Assembly (NCBI RefSeq): GCF_016899725.1
Contig: NZ_JACLYU010000002.1
Coordinates: forward strand, 1-64,000
Direction of reading: 5' to 3'
Source of the DNA: Bifidobacterium pullorum subsp. saeculare
GTDB taxonomy: Bacteria > Actinomycetota > Actinomycetes > Actinomycetales > Bifidobacteriaceae
Length of the DNA: 64,000 nucleotides
Position 1 is the first letter of the stretch. Each line of letters begins with the position of its first letter. Positions 1-7,881 of the stretch are shown in pieces. The notes below the pieces were generated by a model, which worked only from the letters and a program-made list of their open reading frames with translations, made no database searches and was not told the DNA's origin. The translations under genes were made by a program, and so were the position numbers.

Positions 1-285
1 GAAGCCGCGGGTGAACCGGCCGCCCGGCTCGGCCCACGGCACCCGGGAGACCACCACGCCGTGCAGACGGCATTCCACTCGCGGGACCGGGCCGGAAAGC
101 TCGACGCGGAAGCAACCGAAGTCCTGGCGCCGCCAGCTTCGCCCGCCCCCGCCGTTGTCGTGTCTCGGGGCCTTTCGCCCGCAGCGCGAGCAGCGCAACG
201 CTCCCTTCCCGCACCTGACGCGCGCCACCAGGACGGGCGCGTCGCGTAGCGGGGAGTCGTCCAACGACACGTCCTCGACTATCAT
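1..285 (-). CDS. ISL3-family transposase, N-terminal part (cut by window edge)
   Basis: The minus strand encodes the N-terminal zinc-ribbon part of an ISL3-type transposase. A CxxC-type finger (RCSRCGRKAPRHD) is followed by a WRRQDFGCFRVELSG segment and a second Cys/His pair (VECRLHGVVV), which is the order known in this family. The protein runs off the left edge, so the catalytic DDE part is not visible. The reading frame opens just after a TAG upstream. The first ATG is at 285, but a TTG at 303 keeps more of the conserved N-terminus, so the start is uncertain. It lies downstream of the restriction operon in the same orientation. Confidence 0.75.
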   Translation of the reverse strand, partial: MIVEDVSLDDSPLRDAPVLVARVRCGKGALRCSRCGRKAPRHDNGGGGRSWRRQDFGCFRVELSGPVPRVECRLHGVVVSRVPWAEPGGRFTRGF

Positions 286-371
286 GTCTTCGACGTTCGG
301 CAATCGCTTGAATATGCTCTTCGACTAAGGCGCTTTCCTCGGTTGTGTTCTTGGTCGAAAAACGAACCTAC

Positions 372-384
372 AGGAAGCGCCCCT
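372..384 (-). repeat. Possible terminal inverted repeat of the ISL3-type element
   Basis: Read on the minus strand, the sequence ending here begins GGGGCGCTTCCTGTAGG. This resembles the GG-starting ends of ISL3-type elements and lies about 90 bases upstream of the transposase start. A near copy, GGCGCTTTCCT, sits in inverted orientation at 330-340. The other end of the element is outside the window, so the pairing cannot be tested here. Confidence 0.35.
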
Positions 385-452
385 CACACCTTCGTATTCA
401 ACGGCTCAACGACGAGCCACCACCCACGAAAACAACACAAGAGCCATTTTTT

Positions 453-665
453 TCAGTCCAGAGCCGCGTCGATTTGGGCGCGCATGTCACCCAGAAGATA
501 CAGCTCGTCGCGCAGCGCCGCGGCATCGACCTCGTCGGGTATCTTGGCCTCGATGCATCGCCGGCCCGTATCCTCCACCGCGTAGAGGCCCTCGGCGATG
601 TATCCGAGCTCGATTTCGGTGCAGCTCAGGACGTAGGTGCCGTCCGGGTCCCTAGTCACCCTCAT
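453..665 (-). CDS. Small hypothetical protein coupled to hsdR (70 aa)
   Basis: This 70-residue acidic protein has an ATG that overlaps the 3' end of hsdR by 14 bases, so it is probably translationally coupled. It begins MRVTRDPDGTYVLSCTEIEL and ends in a predicted helical, acidic segment (DEVDAAALRDELYLLGDM). I do not recognise a family. The overlap and last place in the restriction operon suggest an accessory factor, but its function is unknown. A longer reading up to 734 in the same frame would overlap hsdR further and adds Arg/Ser-rich residues that look like hsdR shadow, so it was not used. Confidence 0.6.
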   Translation of the reverse strand: MRVTRDPDGTYVLSCTEIELGYIAEGLYAVEDTGRRCIEAKIPDEVDAAALRDELYLLGDMRAQIDAALD

Positions 666-3600
666 GGCTCGCCTCCACCGGGTAGCGCCTGATGAGCGTC
701 TTGAAGCGGTCGTAGAACTCCTGCAGGCGCGCAATCACGCGATGGCGCTGCTCGCCGTAGGCGTTGCCCTTGGCGAACCTCGAGACCTTCGGGAGGCACG
801 CCTGAACGAGCGTGCCCGTCTCCGGCACCCCGCCAGCGTCGAACGCGTAGCTCACGACGCGACGGACCTCGTCACCCCTCAGGTGCTCGTCCGCGACGAT
901 GGCGTCGAGCTCGCTCTCGACCTGCTCGCGCACGTAGTCGGACCACGCGGCGTCGACGCGGGAGCGGCGAGCGCCCTCCTCGCCCGGATCGGTCTCCGTG
1001 GCGCCCTCGGGGGTGACGCCCATGCGCTCGACGAACTCGAGGATGAGCTCGGCCTTGTCGCGCAGCTGCGGCGAGGTCGCGATGGCCCTCTTGATCTTGT
1101 CGTAGGCGACCTTGTCCTCGCCGTTACCGGAGCGGGCGCGCATCACGAGGTCAAGGATGTAGTCGATGTTGACCTCGACCTGCCGTATCAGCTCGATCTC
1201 GAACACGAGGTCGTCGACGATGTCGGCCTGCTCGGCGCGGGCGTCGCGCTTGAACTGGTCCGCGAGATCCAGATAGGTCCCCTGCAGGTCCTGCAGCATG
1301 CGCGGGCTTATGACGTCGTCGGCCTTGAACTGGTCGAAGACCGACAGCACGTTGCGCAGGCGCAAAAGCGCGCCGAACGCGCCGACGAACGCCTTCTGCT
1401 GCGACTCGCCCAGAAGCGCGAGGTGCCCCTCGTCGTCCATGAAGCGCTCGCGGATCTCGTCCACGATCTCGAGGTACTCGGAGAGGTACTCCTCGTAGGG
1501 CTTCAGCAGCACGATGCCGCCGGCCTCCTCGTCGCCGAAGAGCTCGAGCGACTCGTCGACGTTGGCGGACAGGTCGCGGAAGCAGACGATGTTGCCGAAG
1601 GTCTTGACCGAGTCGAGGATGCGGTTCGTGCGGGAGAACGCCTGGATGAGGCCGTGCATGCGCAGGTTCTTGTCCACCCAGAGCGTGTTCAGCGTCTTGG
1701 AGTCGAAGCCGGTGAGGAACATGTCCACGACGATGAGCATGTCGAGCTCGCGGGCCTTGAGGCGCTTGGAGACGTCCTTGTAGTAGTTGTCGAAGCCCTT
1801 GCCGTCCGTGGAGTACGAGGTGCCGAACGTCGCGTTGTAGTCGGCGATGGCCGCCTCGAGCGCCTCGCGGTCGGAGGCGGAGAGGCCGTCGGTGCTCATG
1901 GACTCGTCGGCGATGATGCCCGCCTCGAGGTCGTCGCCGTTTGCCGCGAAGGAATAGATCATCGCGACCTTGAGCCGTCGTTTCAGCGTGCCGGCGTCCT
2001 CGCGCGCGTCCTGGCGCTCGCGCAGGGCCTGATAGTAGGCGCGCGCCATCGGTATGCCGTCGGTGGCGAGGATCGAGGTGAACCCCGTCCCGTCAGCCTT
2101 GCGCATCGTGTTCTGGTCGTAGTGGTCGAGGATGTAGGTCGCGTTGCGCATGATGCGCTCGGGGGCCAGGAGCGCCCCCTCGCGGTCGATAGCCTCGACC
2201 TGGTCGTCGCCGAGGTCGCCGGCGGGCTTCATCGTCGAGTAGTAGCTCACACGGAACGGCAGCACGTTGCCGTCGTCGATGGCATTAACGATGGTGTAGG
2301 AGTGGAGGCGGTCGCCGAACGCCTGCTCGGTGGTGCGCAGCGTGGGGTCTCCGCTCATGTTCGCGTTCTTGGCGAAGATGGGCGTGCCCGTGAAGCCGAA
2401 CAGGTGGTAGTTCTTGAACTTCTTGACGATGTCCTTGTGCATCTTGCCGAACTGAGAGCGGTGGCACTCGTCGAAGATGAACACGACGTGGCGGTCGTAT
2501 ATGGGATGCTTGGAGTTCTTCTCGATCAGCACGGAGAGCTTCTGGATGGTCGTGACGCAGATGCGCTTCGTGTCGTCGCGCAGGTTGGCGTCCAAGGCGC
2601 GCGTGTCCGCCGAGCCGTTCACCGCGTCCCTCTGGAAGCGGTTGTACTCCTTCATGGTCTGGTAGTCGAGGTCCTTGCGGTCCACGACGAACATGACCTT
2701 GTCGACGCCCTCCATGCGGCTCGCGAGCTGCGCGCACTTGAAGCTCGTGAGCGTCTTGCCCGAGCCGGTGGTGTGCCAGACGTAGCCGCCGGCGTCGACC
2801 GTACCGAGGCGGCGGCGGTCGAGCTCGGAGACGAGGATGCGGTTCAGGATGCGCTCGGTGGCGCAGATCTGGTACGGGCGCATGACGAGCAGCTTCGGCT
2901 CGTCCTCGGCCGTGAGCACGCAGTAGTGCGTGAGGACCATGAGCAGCGTCCCCTTCGAGAGGAAGGTCCGCGCGAAGCCCTCGAGGTCGGCGATGCGGCG
3001 GTTCCTCGAGTCGGTCCACCAGCTCGTGAACTCGAACGAGGACGCGCCGCGGCGGCCCGCCTTGGGGTGCGTGTGGTCCCAGCGCACGGTGTTGCCGTAG
3101 TACTTCGTGCTCGTGCCGTTGGAGATGACGAAGACCTGGACGAACTCGAACAGCCCCGAGCCCGACCAGAAGCTCTCGCGCTGGTAGCGCTCGATCTGGT
3201 TGAACGCCTCGCGCAGGCGCACGCCGCGCCGCTTGAGCTCGATGTGCACGAGCGGAAGGCCGTTCACGAGGACCGTCACGTCGTATCGGTTCTTGTGCGT
3301 GCCCTCGTCCGTCTCGTACTGGTTCATCACCTGGAGGCGGTTTCTGTGGATGTGGTCGCGGTCCAGGAAGTAGACGTTCTTGTACGAGCCGTCGTCGCGC
3401 TGGAAGGCGACGACCGGGTCGTCCTGGATGCGCCTGGTCTTGTCGATGACCGTGAGCGCCGGGTTCGTGACGTTCTCCGAGCTGAAGCGCCTCCACTCGG
3501 CGTCGGTGAACTCGATGCCGTTCAGCTCCTCGAGCTTGGCGCGCAGGTTGGCGACGAGCTCGGCCTCGGTCTCGACGTAGAGCCGGTCGTAGCCCTGGTG

Positions 3601-3774
3601 CGTGAGGATGTCGATGAGGCCGGCCTCGAGATCCGCCTCCGACTGGTAGACTCCCTCGGCCGCGGGAGCGGCAGGCGCCTCGGAGCAGACCGTCGACTCG
3701 GGGCCCTGCAGGATGAGGCCGTAGGTCGGCGCTCCTGTGGCCGTGTCCTTGGCGATGGGGTCGTCGACGGTCAT
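652..3774 (-). CDS. hsdR: Type I restriction enzyme, R (motor/endonuclease) subunit
   Basis: HsdR is the ATP-driven translocase and nuclease of a type I restriction complex. The 1040-residue length is normal. The N-terminal nuclease domain carries a PD-(D/E)xK-like signature (RYDVTVLVNG followed by HIELKRRG, about residues 165-185). The SF2 helicase core shows Walker A (TTGSGKT), a DECH box (IFDECHRS) and motif III (FTGTP), followed later by a FLTGFDSK segment and an FSRTNR motif VI. The ATG overlaps the hsdS stop as ATGA, and a GGAGG stands 7 bases upstream, so the start is well supported. It needs HsdM and HsdS for DNA recognition, both encoded directly upstream. Confidence 0.96.
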   Translation of the reverse strand: MTVDDPIAKDTATGAPTYGLILQGPESTVCSEAPAAPAAEGVYQSEADLEAGLIDILTHQGYDRLYVETEAELVANLRAKLEELNGIEFTDAEWRRFSSENVTNPALTVIDKTRRIQDDPVVAFQRDDGSYKNVYFLDRDHIHRNRLQVMNQYETDEGTHKNRYDVTVLVNGLPLVHIELKRRGVRLREAFNQIERYQRESFWSGSGLFEFVQVFVISNGTSTKYYGNTVRWDHTHPKAGRRGASSFEFTSWWTDSRNRRIADLEGFARTFLSKGTLLMVLTHYCVLTAEDEPKLLVMRPYQICATERILNRILVSELDRRRLGTVDAGGYVWHTTGSGKTLTSFKCAQLASRMEGVDKVMFVVDRKDLDYQTMKEYNRFQRDAVNGSADTRALDANLRDDTKRICVTTIQKLSVLIEKNSKHPIYDRHVVFIFDECHRSQFGKMHKDIVKKFKNYHLFGFTGTPIFAKNANMSGDPTLRTTEQAFGDRLHSYTIVNAIDDGNVLPFRVSYYSTMKPAGDLGDDQVEAIDREGALLAPERIMRNATYILDHYDQNTMRKADGTGFTSILATDGIPMARAYYQALRERQDAREDAGTLKRRLKVAMIYSFAANGDDLEAGIIADESMSTDGLSASDREALEAAIADYNATFGTSYSTDGKGFDNYYKDVSKRLKARELDMLIVVDMFLTGFDSKTLNTLWVDKNLRMHGLIQAFSRTNRILDSVKTFGNIVCFRDLSANVDESLELFGDEEAGGIVLLKPYEEYLSEYLEIVDEIRERFMDDEGHLALLGESQQKAFVGAFGALLRLRNVLSVFDQFKADDVISPRMLQDLQGTYLDLADQFKRDARAEQADIVDDLVFEIELIRQVEVNIDYILDLVMRARSGNGEDKVAYDKIKRAIATSPQLRDKAELILEFVERMGVTPEGATETDPGEEGARRSRVDAAWSDYVREQVESELDAIVADEHLRGDEVRRVVSYAFDAGGVPETGTLVQACLPKVSRFAKGNAYGEQRHRVIARLQEFYDRFKTLIRRYPVEASHEGD

Positions 3775-4967
3775 GCCGCCACCTCCTTGCGCGGGAGGTC
3801 GAGGAGCCCATCGCGGTAGTACTCGTACTGCTGGCGCCTCGCCTCGATCTCGGCAGGCAGGCCGTCGGTGAGCGACGTCGTAAGCGCGTCGAAGCGATCG
3901 AGGATGTCGACGACCTGCTGTTGGACAGGGAGAGGTGGAACGGGAACTTCAATTTGCGAAAAAGTCCCGATCCACTGTCGAGAATGAGCCATAGGCTCGT
4001 AACGATTCATCTGCAACAAGTAGAACAAATATCGCAAAGAGAACTGCGTCTCGTCCCTGCTTGTCAACAACTTTGCCGCAGACGACTTCACCTTAAATGG
4101 AAAATCAATCCAACGATTGGCGGTAGTAAAATCGTCAATCAACACGACAGGATTGTCCTTTGAGGCATCGTAGATGCCCTCGGAGTCGTCGGTATAGCCC
4201 AATATGAATGATTGACCAGCTGTCAAGACGGGAGTTGGATACGAGTCGTTGTAATCAGTCGAGCTAACGATGTACTTTCCCGGCTGCTCATAATCAAGCA
4301 TCTCGCCTAACTTCTTGAGTTCAACCTCTTCGCCCGCCATCGCCTCGAGACTCTCGCGGGACAGCAGCTCGTCGCGGTAGTGGGCGTACTGCGCCTTGCG
4401 CGCCTCCAGCTCCGCCTCCAGCTCCGCCTCCAGCTCCGCGAAGGAGTCCACCACCCGCACGATCTCTCGCTGGATATCGAGAGGCGGGACGGGAATCTCG
4501 TAAGCTGCCACCCACTTCATGCTGAGATTCTTTTGAGCAGAGCCAGAGCCTGCAGCTTCAGCATCACTCAAGAACTGCTTTCCATGTAAAACATGGAAAA
4601 GAAATCTCGGCAGTATTCTTGAAGAAGCTCGCAAACAAGCGACCCGCTGATTCAAATATGCGGGCAGAATTGATTGGCCAACATAAGCCACGCGCCCGAC
4701 AAATCCCGTCAATGAGACGACAACGTCGTTCTCTCGAAGAACAGCCTTGCCAACCTTATCGGCAAACTCAAGCGGATAATACTTGACGTCCTTGTCCGAC
4801 ATAAAACCATCCTGAACATCGGAGATGCGAATAACACGTGCGCCAGAGTCGGAGTACCCAGTGCTCTTGAAGGTGTAGCCGCCGATTACCTCGGTTACAT
4901 CACGCAACGCAAGGTGCGGCACGCCATTCGGACAAAGCTCATCGAGCATGTCAATGATGCGACTCAT
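3771..4967 (-). CDS. hsdS: Type I restriction enzyme, S (specificity) subunit, two TRDs
   Basis: This 398-residue specificity subunit has the usual order of short N-terminal region, target recognition domain 1, central conserved helix, domain 2 and C-terminal helix. It sets the DNA sequence recognised by the HsdM and HsdR subunits. Domain 1 ends with the conserved PVPPLDIQREIVRV segment and domain 2 with PVPPLPVQQQVVDI. Between them is a helical spacer with ELEA repeats encoded by three 12-base units. Base composition drops in both recognition domains relative to the spacers, which suggests domain exchange. The start lies 3 bases after the hsdS' stop and the end overlaps hsdR. Confidence 0.93.
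   Translation of the reverse strand: MSRIIDMLDELCPNGVPHLALRDVTEVIGGYTFKSTGYSDSGARVIRISDVQDGFMSDKDVKYYPLEFADKVGKAVLRENDVVVSLTGFVGRVAYVGQSILPAYLNQRVACLRASSRILPRFLFHVLHGKQFLSDAEAAGSGSAQKNLSMKWVAAYEIPVPPLDIQREIVRVVDSFAELEAELEAELEARKAQYAHYRDELLSRESLEAMAGEEVELKKLGEMLDYEQPGKYIVSSTDYNDSYPTPVLTAGQSFILGYTDDSEGIYDASKDNPVVLIDDFTTANRWIDFPFKVKSSAAKLLTSRDETQFSLRYLFYLLQMNRYEPMAHSRQWIGTFSQIEVPVPPLPVQQQVVDILDRFDALTTSLTDGLPAEIEARRQQYEYYRDGLLDLPRKEVAA
4401..4436. repeat. 12-bp tandem repeat, 3 copies, in hsdS
   Basis: Three perfect tandem copies of CGCCTCCAGCTC (plus strand) encode ELEA units in the central helix of HsdS. In EcoR124-type enzymes, changing the number of a 12-base repeat in this position alters the spacing of the two half-sites. 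The same unit occurs five times in the adjacent hsdS' gene. Confidence 0.93.
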
Positions 4968-4970
4968 ACC

Positions 4971-5630
4971 CTACGCCATCTCCTTACGCGGAAAGTCGAG
5001 CATTTTATTCAAGTAGTAGGCATATTGTGCTTTCCGCGCCTCCAGCTCCGCCTCCAGCTCCGCCTCCAGCTCCGCCTCCAGCTCCGCCTCCAGCTCCGCG
5101 AAGGAGTCTAGCACCCGGACGATCTCGCGCTGGATGTCGAGGGGCGGGACAGGAAACGGAAACGACTTGAACGCACTCATTGCAACCGAAGCAAACCCGC
5201 CCTTATTAGTGTTTTCAAGACAGAACCTGTCAAGAACATCCGCATAGTACAAGACGAACTTCATGTCGAGACGCTCTCGAAATGAAGGCTTTCTAGTCAG
5301 GCAAGTAAAGCGCTGGTTGCACATAAATGGCACGGTAACAAGCGCATGTTCGCCAATTGTTGCAGAGGTAGCCACAATCAAGGAGTCGGCATCGAACAGG
5401 CGTCCACCCTTGATAGCCGTTTCCGAAACCTTCTGGATAGAATCGGACAGAATCCTCCCGTTAGTACGGATGTCGTCCATCCTGAACCAGTTGACCGTAC
5501 CGTCAGTCCAGTACTCGGGATTCTTCTTCGAAGGCGTGTAGCCGTTCTTAAGATCAAAAATCTCACTCAGCTGATAGTACTCCACCCCGTCCGGGCAGAG
5601 TCGCTGAACCATCTCGTCGATCCTGCTCAT
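4971..5630 (-). CDS. Single-TRD specificity subunit (half HsdS)
   Basis: This is a second S subunit of about 219 residues with only one target recognition domain. It has the family N-terminus (MSRIDEMVQRLCPDGV, matching MSRIIDMLDELCPNGV of hsdS), one TRD, the PVPPLDIQREIVRV segment, a long ELEA helix and a C-terminal tail (DFPRKEMA) like that of the full subunit (DLPRKEVAA). It is therefore a complete half-subunit rather than a random truncation. Half-S proteins can act as homodimers or as a donor of recognition domains. The ATG at 5630 matches the hsdS N-terminus; a GTG at 5639, overlapping the hsdM stop, would add three residues. Confidence 0.88.
   Translation of the reverse strand: MSRIDEMVQRLCPDGVEYYQLSEIFDLKNGYTPSKKNPEYWTDGTVNWFRMDDIRTNGRILSDSIQKVSETAIKGGRLFDADSLIVATSATIGEHALVTVPFMCNQRFTCLTRKPSFRERLDMKFVLYYADVLDRFCLENTNKGGFASVAMSAFKSFPFPVPPLDIQREIVRVLDSFAELEAELEAELEAELEAELEARKAQYAYYLNKMLDFPRKEMA
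5037..5096. repeat. 12-bp tandem repeat, 5 copies, in hsdS'
   Basis: Five perfect tandem copies of CGCCTCCAGCTC encode an ELEA-repeat helix. This is two units more than in hsdS, i.e. eight more residues. Such a perfect array is prone to slippage in steps of four amino acids without changing the frame. Confidence 0.95.
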
Positions 5631-5635
5631 ATGCC

Positions 5636-7207
5636 TCACGCCTCCAGGTCCGCCACGATGGCGTCGATCTGCTCGCGCAGCTCCTGCTCGCGGGCGACGA
5701 TGCCACGGATCCGCTCGTTGAGCTCGGCGATGTCGATGACCTCGCGCGTGTCGCGCCTCTCGACGTAGGTGCCGACCGACAGGTTGTAGTCGTTCTCGCC
5801 GCCGACCTCGTCGATTCCGACCAGCTTGGAGAAGTGCTCCTCCTCGCTGCGGTCATGGACCGCGTCGTAGATCTTCTGGACGTTCTCCGGCATGAGCACG
5901 TTCTTGTTCCCGACGTGGCTGAACTCCTCGCTCGCGTCGACGAACAGGACCTTGTCGTCGGCCTTGCCCTTGGAGAGCACGATGATGCAGGTCGCAATAC
6001 CAACGCCGAAGAAGAGGTTCGCCGGCAGCTGGATGACGGCCTCGACGAAGTTGTTGTCCACGAGGTACCTGCGGATCTTCTGCTCGGCGCCGCCGCGGTA
6101 CAGCACGCCGGGGAACTCGACGATGGCCGCCTTGCCGTCGGCGGAGAGCCAGCTGAGCATGTGCATCGTGAAGGCGAGGTCCGCCTTGGACTTCGGCGCG
6201 AGCACGCCCGCCGGCGCGAAGCGCGGGTCGTTGATGAGCGTCGGGTCCTCGTCACCCGGCCACTTCACCGAGTAGGGCGGGTTGGAGACGATGGCGTCGA
6301 ACGGCTCGTCGTCCCAGTGCTTGGGCTCGAGCAGGGTGTCGCCGAGCGCAATGTCGAACTTGTCGAAGTTCACCTTGTGAAGGAACATGTTGATGCGGGC
6401 CAGGTTGTAGGTCGTGAGGTTGATCTCCTGGCCGAAGAAGCCGCGGCGGACGTTGTCCTGGCCGAGCCGCTTGGCGAACTTGAGCAAAAGCGAGCCCGAG
6501 CCGCAGGCCGGGTCGTAGACCTTGTTGACGCTCATGCGGTCGCCGATGACGATGCGCGCCAGGAGGTCGGAGACCTCCTGCGGGGTGAAGAACTCCCCTC
6601 CCGACCTGCCGGCGTTGCTCGCGTACATGTTCATCAGGTACTCGTAGGCGTCGCCGAACAGGTCGATCTTCGCGTCGGCGATGTCGCCGAAGTCGAGCCC
6701 GGCGATGCCCTTGATGATCTTGACGATCCGGGCGTTGCGCTCGGAGACGCCGTTTCCGAGCTTGCTCGAATTGAGGTCGATGTCGTCGAAGAGGCCGCGG
6801 AAGCTCTTCTCGGAGGGCGTGCCGACGCTCGAGCCCTCGATGTGGTCGAACACGGCCTTGACCGTCTCGTTGAGGTCGGGGTCCTTGTCACAGCGAGCCG
6901 CGACGTTGGCAAAGAGCTCGGAGGGCAGCATGAAGTAGCCCTTCTCCTCGACGATGCCCTCGCGGGCCGCCTCGGCGTCCTCGTCCGACATGGCGGCGTA
7001 GGAGAAGCCCGCGTCGCCCGCCTCGCGCTCGCCCTCGTCGATGTAGGCGGCGAGGTCCTCGGAGATGAAGCGGTAGAAGAGGAAGCCCAGGACGTACATC
7101 TTGAAGTCCCAGCCGTCCACGGCGCCGCGGACGTCGTTGGCGATCGCCCAGATGGCCTTGTGCAGCTCGGCGCGCTGCTGCGCCCTCGTCGTGTCGTTGT
7201 CTGCCAT
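5636..7207 (-). CDS. hsdM: Type I DNA methyltransferase, M subunit
   Basis: HsdM transfers a methyl group from S-adenosylmethionine to adenine and protects host DNA. At 523 residues it has the normal length. It shows the N-terminal HsdM helical domain (about residues 10-140), the SAM-binding motif I ([11 protein letters not shown], about residue 230) and the catalytic NPPY motif (about residue 310). It is the first gene of the hsdM-hsdS'-hsdS-hsdR-orf operon, read on the minus strand, and its stop sits just before the half-S start, consistent with coupling. The 105-base gap upstream of the start should hold the promoter unless transcription continues from the ribbon-helix-helix gene. Confidence 0.96.
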   Translation of the reverse strand: MADNDTTRAQQRAELHKAIWAIANDVRGAVDGWDFKMYVLGFLFYRFISEDLAAYIDEGEREAGDAGFSYAAMSDEDAEAAREGIVEEKGYFMLPSELFANVAARCDKDPDLNETVKAVFDHIEGSSVGTPSEKSFRGLFDDIDLNSSKLGNGVSERNARIVKIIKGIAGLDFGDIADAKIDLFGDAYEYLMNMYASNAGRSGGEFFTPQEVSDLLARIVIGDRMSVNKVYDPACGSGSLLLKFAKRLGQDNVRRGFFGQEINLTTYNLARINMFLHKVNFDKFDIALGDTLLEPKHWDDEPFDAIVSNPPYSVKWPGDEDPTLINDPRFAPAGVLAPKSKADLAFTMHMLSWLSADGKAAIVEFPGVLYRGGAEQKIRRYLVDNNFVEAVIQLPANLFFGVGIATCIIVLSKGKADDKVLFVDASEEFSHVGNKNVLMPENVQKIYDAVHDRSEEEHFSKLVGIDEVGGENDYNLSVGTYVERRDTREVIDIAELNERIRGIVAREQELREQIDAIVADLEA

Positions 7208-7312
7208 GTGCTCAAGTCCCTTTCTTCCTCGGGTCCGGCGGGTGCCGTGCCCGTCGTCTCACGTCATGCGGACAGAAATCCGCGGCCTAGCCTAGCGTCA
7301 GCCCTTCGTCGC

Positions 7313-7534
7313 TCATTCGCCGCGATCCTCTCGCTCGGTCGCAATCAGTCTGCGAACGATCACAGCCATGGGGACGCCATCCTCATACGCCCAACGCTGA
7401 AGGTCTTGCTTGTCTCGGTCAGTCACCGAAAGAACCAGACTCGTATACACGGGGCGCATCTTCGCCTTGGCCCGCCTCTTGCGATGCGCCGGCTTATCGA
7501 TCTTCTCGTCATCGTTATCGGAACGTGTAGGCAT
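7313..7534 (-). CDS. Ribbon-helix-helix DNA-binding protein (73 aa)
   Basis: This small basic protein has a Lys/Arg-rich N-terminus followed by a segment that fits a ribbon-helix-helix fold: a strand (YTSLVLSVTD), helix (RDKQDLQRWAYEDG) and helix (VPMAVIVRRLIATE). Such proteins serve as repressors or as relaxosome accessory factors in mobile elements. The ATG at 7534 was chosen because GGAGG lies 6 bases upstream. The gene lies between the relaxase gene and hsdM, with an AT-rich presumed promoter upstream. I could not decide between a regulator of the restriction operon and a mobilization accessory protein. Confidence 0.65.
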   Translation of the reverse strand: MPTRSDNDDEKIDKPAHRKRRAKAKMRPVYTSLVLSVTDRDKQDLQRWAYEDGVPMAVIVRRLIATEREDRGE

Positions 7535-7881
7535 AAAACCCTCCGCGCGTATCCAATGCCACAAACGCAATCTCGTTCATCCGATTATAGCACAAATACT
7601 ATATAGTCACTAGTTATCGCATATAGGCTTACTATATATTTGACGCCGTTTCAGAGTCCCTCTATCCTTCCAACGGCACTACAAACGCCCCTCGAATGGC
7701 TACGACCGTTCAACGGCGTTTCAAACGCCTCGTAAGCGGCCTTTGAAACGACCGGCGTTCCCGCAGCTCGATCGCGTAGCCTGTGAATCACTCCCTTGTC
7801 TCTCGTAAACGCGCATCTGCGCTCGTGAAACGTTTCTGACCTACCTCACGGCCCGCTCCCTCGAGGCGCCCCGCGCGGCCA
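7535..7881. other. Intergenic region with repeated CAACGGC/AAACGCC motifs
   Basis: No gene is seen here. The half next to the relaxase stop contains repeated variants of CAACGGC and AAACGCC. One of them is a perfect inverted repeat, GGCGTTT-C-AAACGCC at 7715-7729, and related pieces lie near 7640-7655, 7671-7689 and 7739-7765. The other half is AT-rich. A transfer origin, a replication origin (iteron-like) or a regulatory region are all possible. Confidence 0.5.
7584..7640 (-). promoter_or_regulatory. Putative promoter and operator of the ribbon-helix-helix gene
   Basis: On the minus strand a perfect -10 box TATAAT lies at 7589-7584, about 50 bases before the start codon. No good -35 is seen. 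In its place is the palindrome ACTATATAGT at 7598-7607, with a second ACTATATA at 7631-7638. These AT-rich boxes stand out from the GC-rich surroundings and are plausible binding sites for the RHH protein itself. Confidence 0.5.

Noticed and set aside
637..3819. Open frame of about 1060 codons on the plus strand
   Set aside because: It is the antisense shadow of hsdR; composition is Val/Leu/Arg/Ala-rich with no motifs, as expected for GC-rich antisense frames.
4401..5096. Tandem repeats considered as a CRISPR or minisatellite
   Set aside because: Units are contiguous 12-mers without spacers and encode a helix in frame in hsdS genes.
5834..7606. Plus-strand open frame opposite hsdM
   Set aside because: Antisense shadow without domain signature; hsdM on the other strand has complete methyltransferase motifs.
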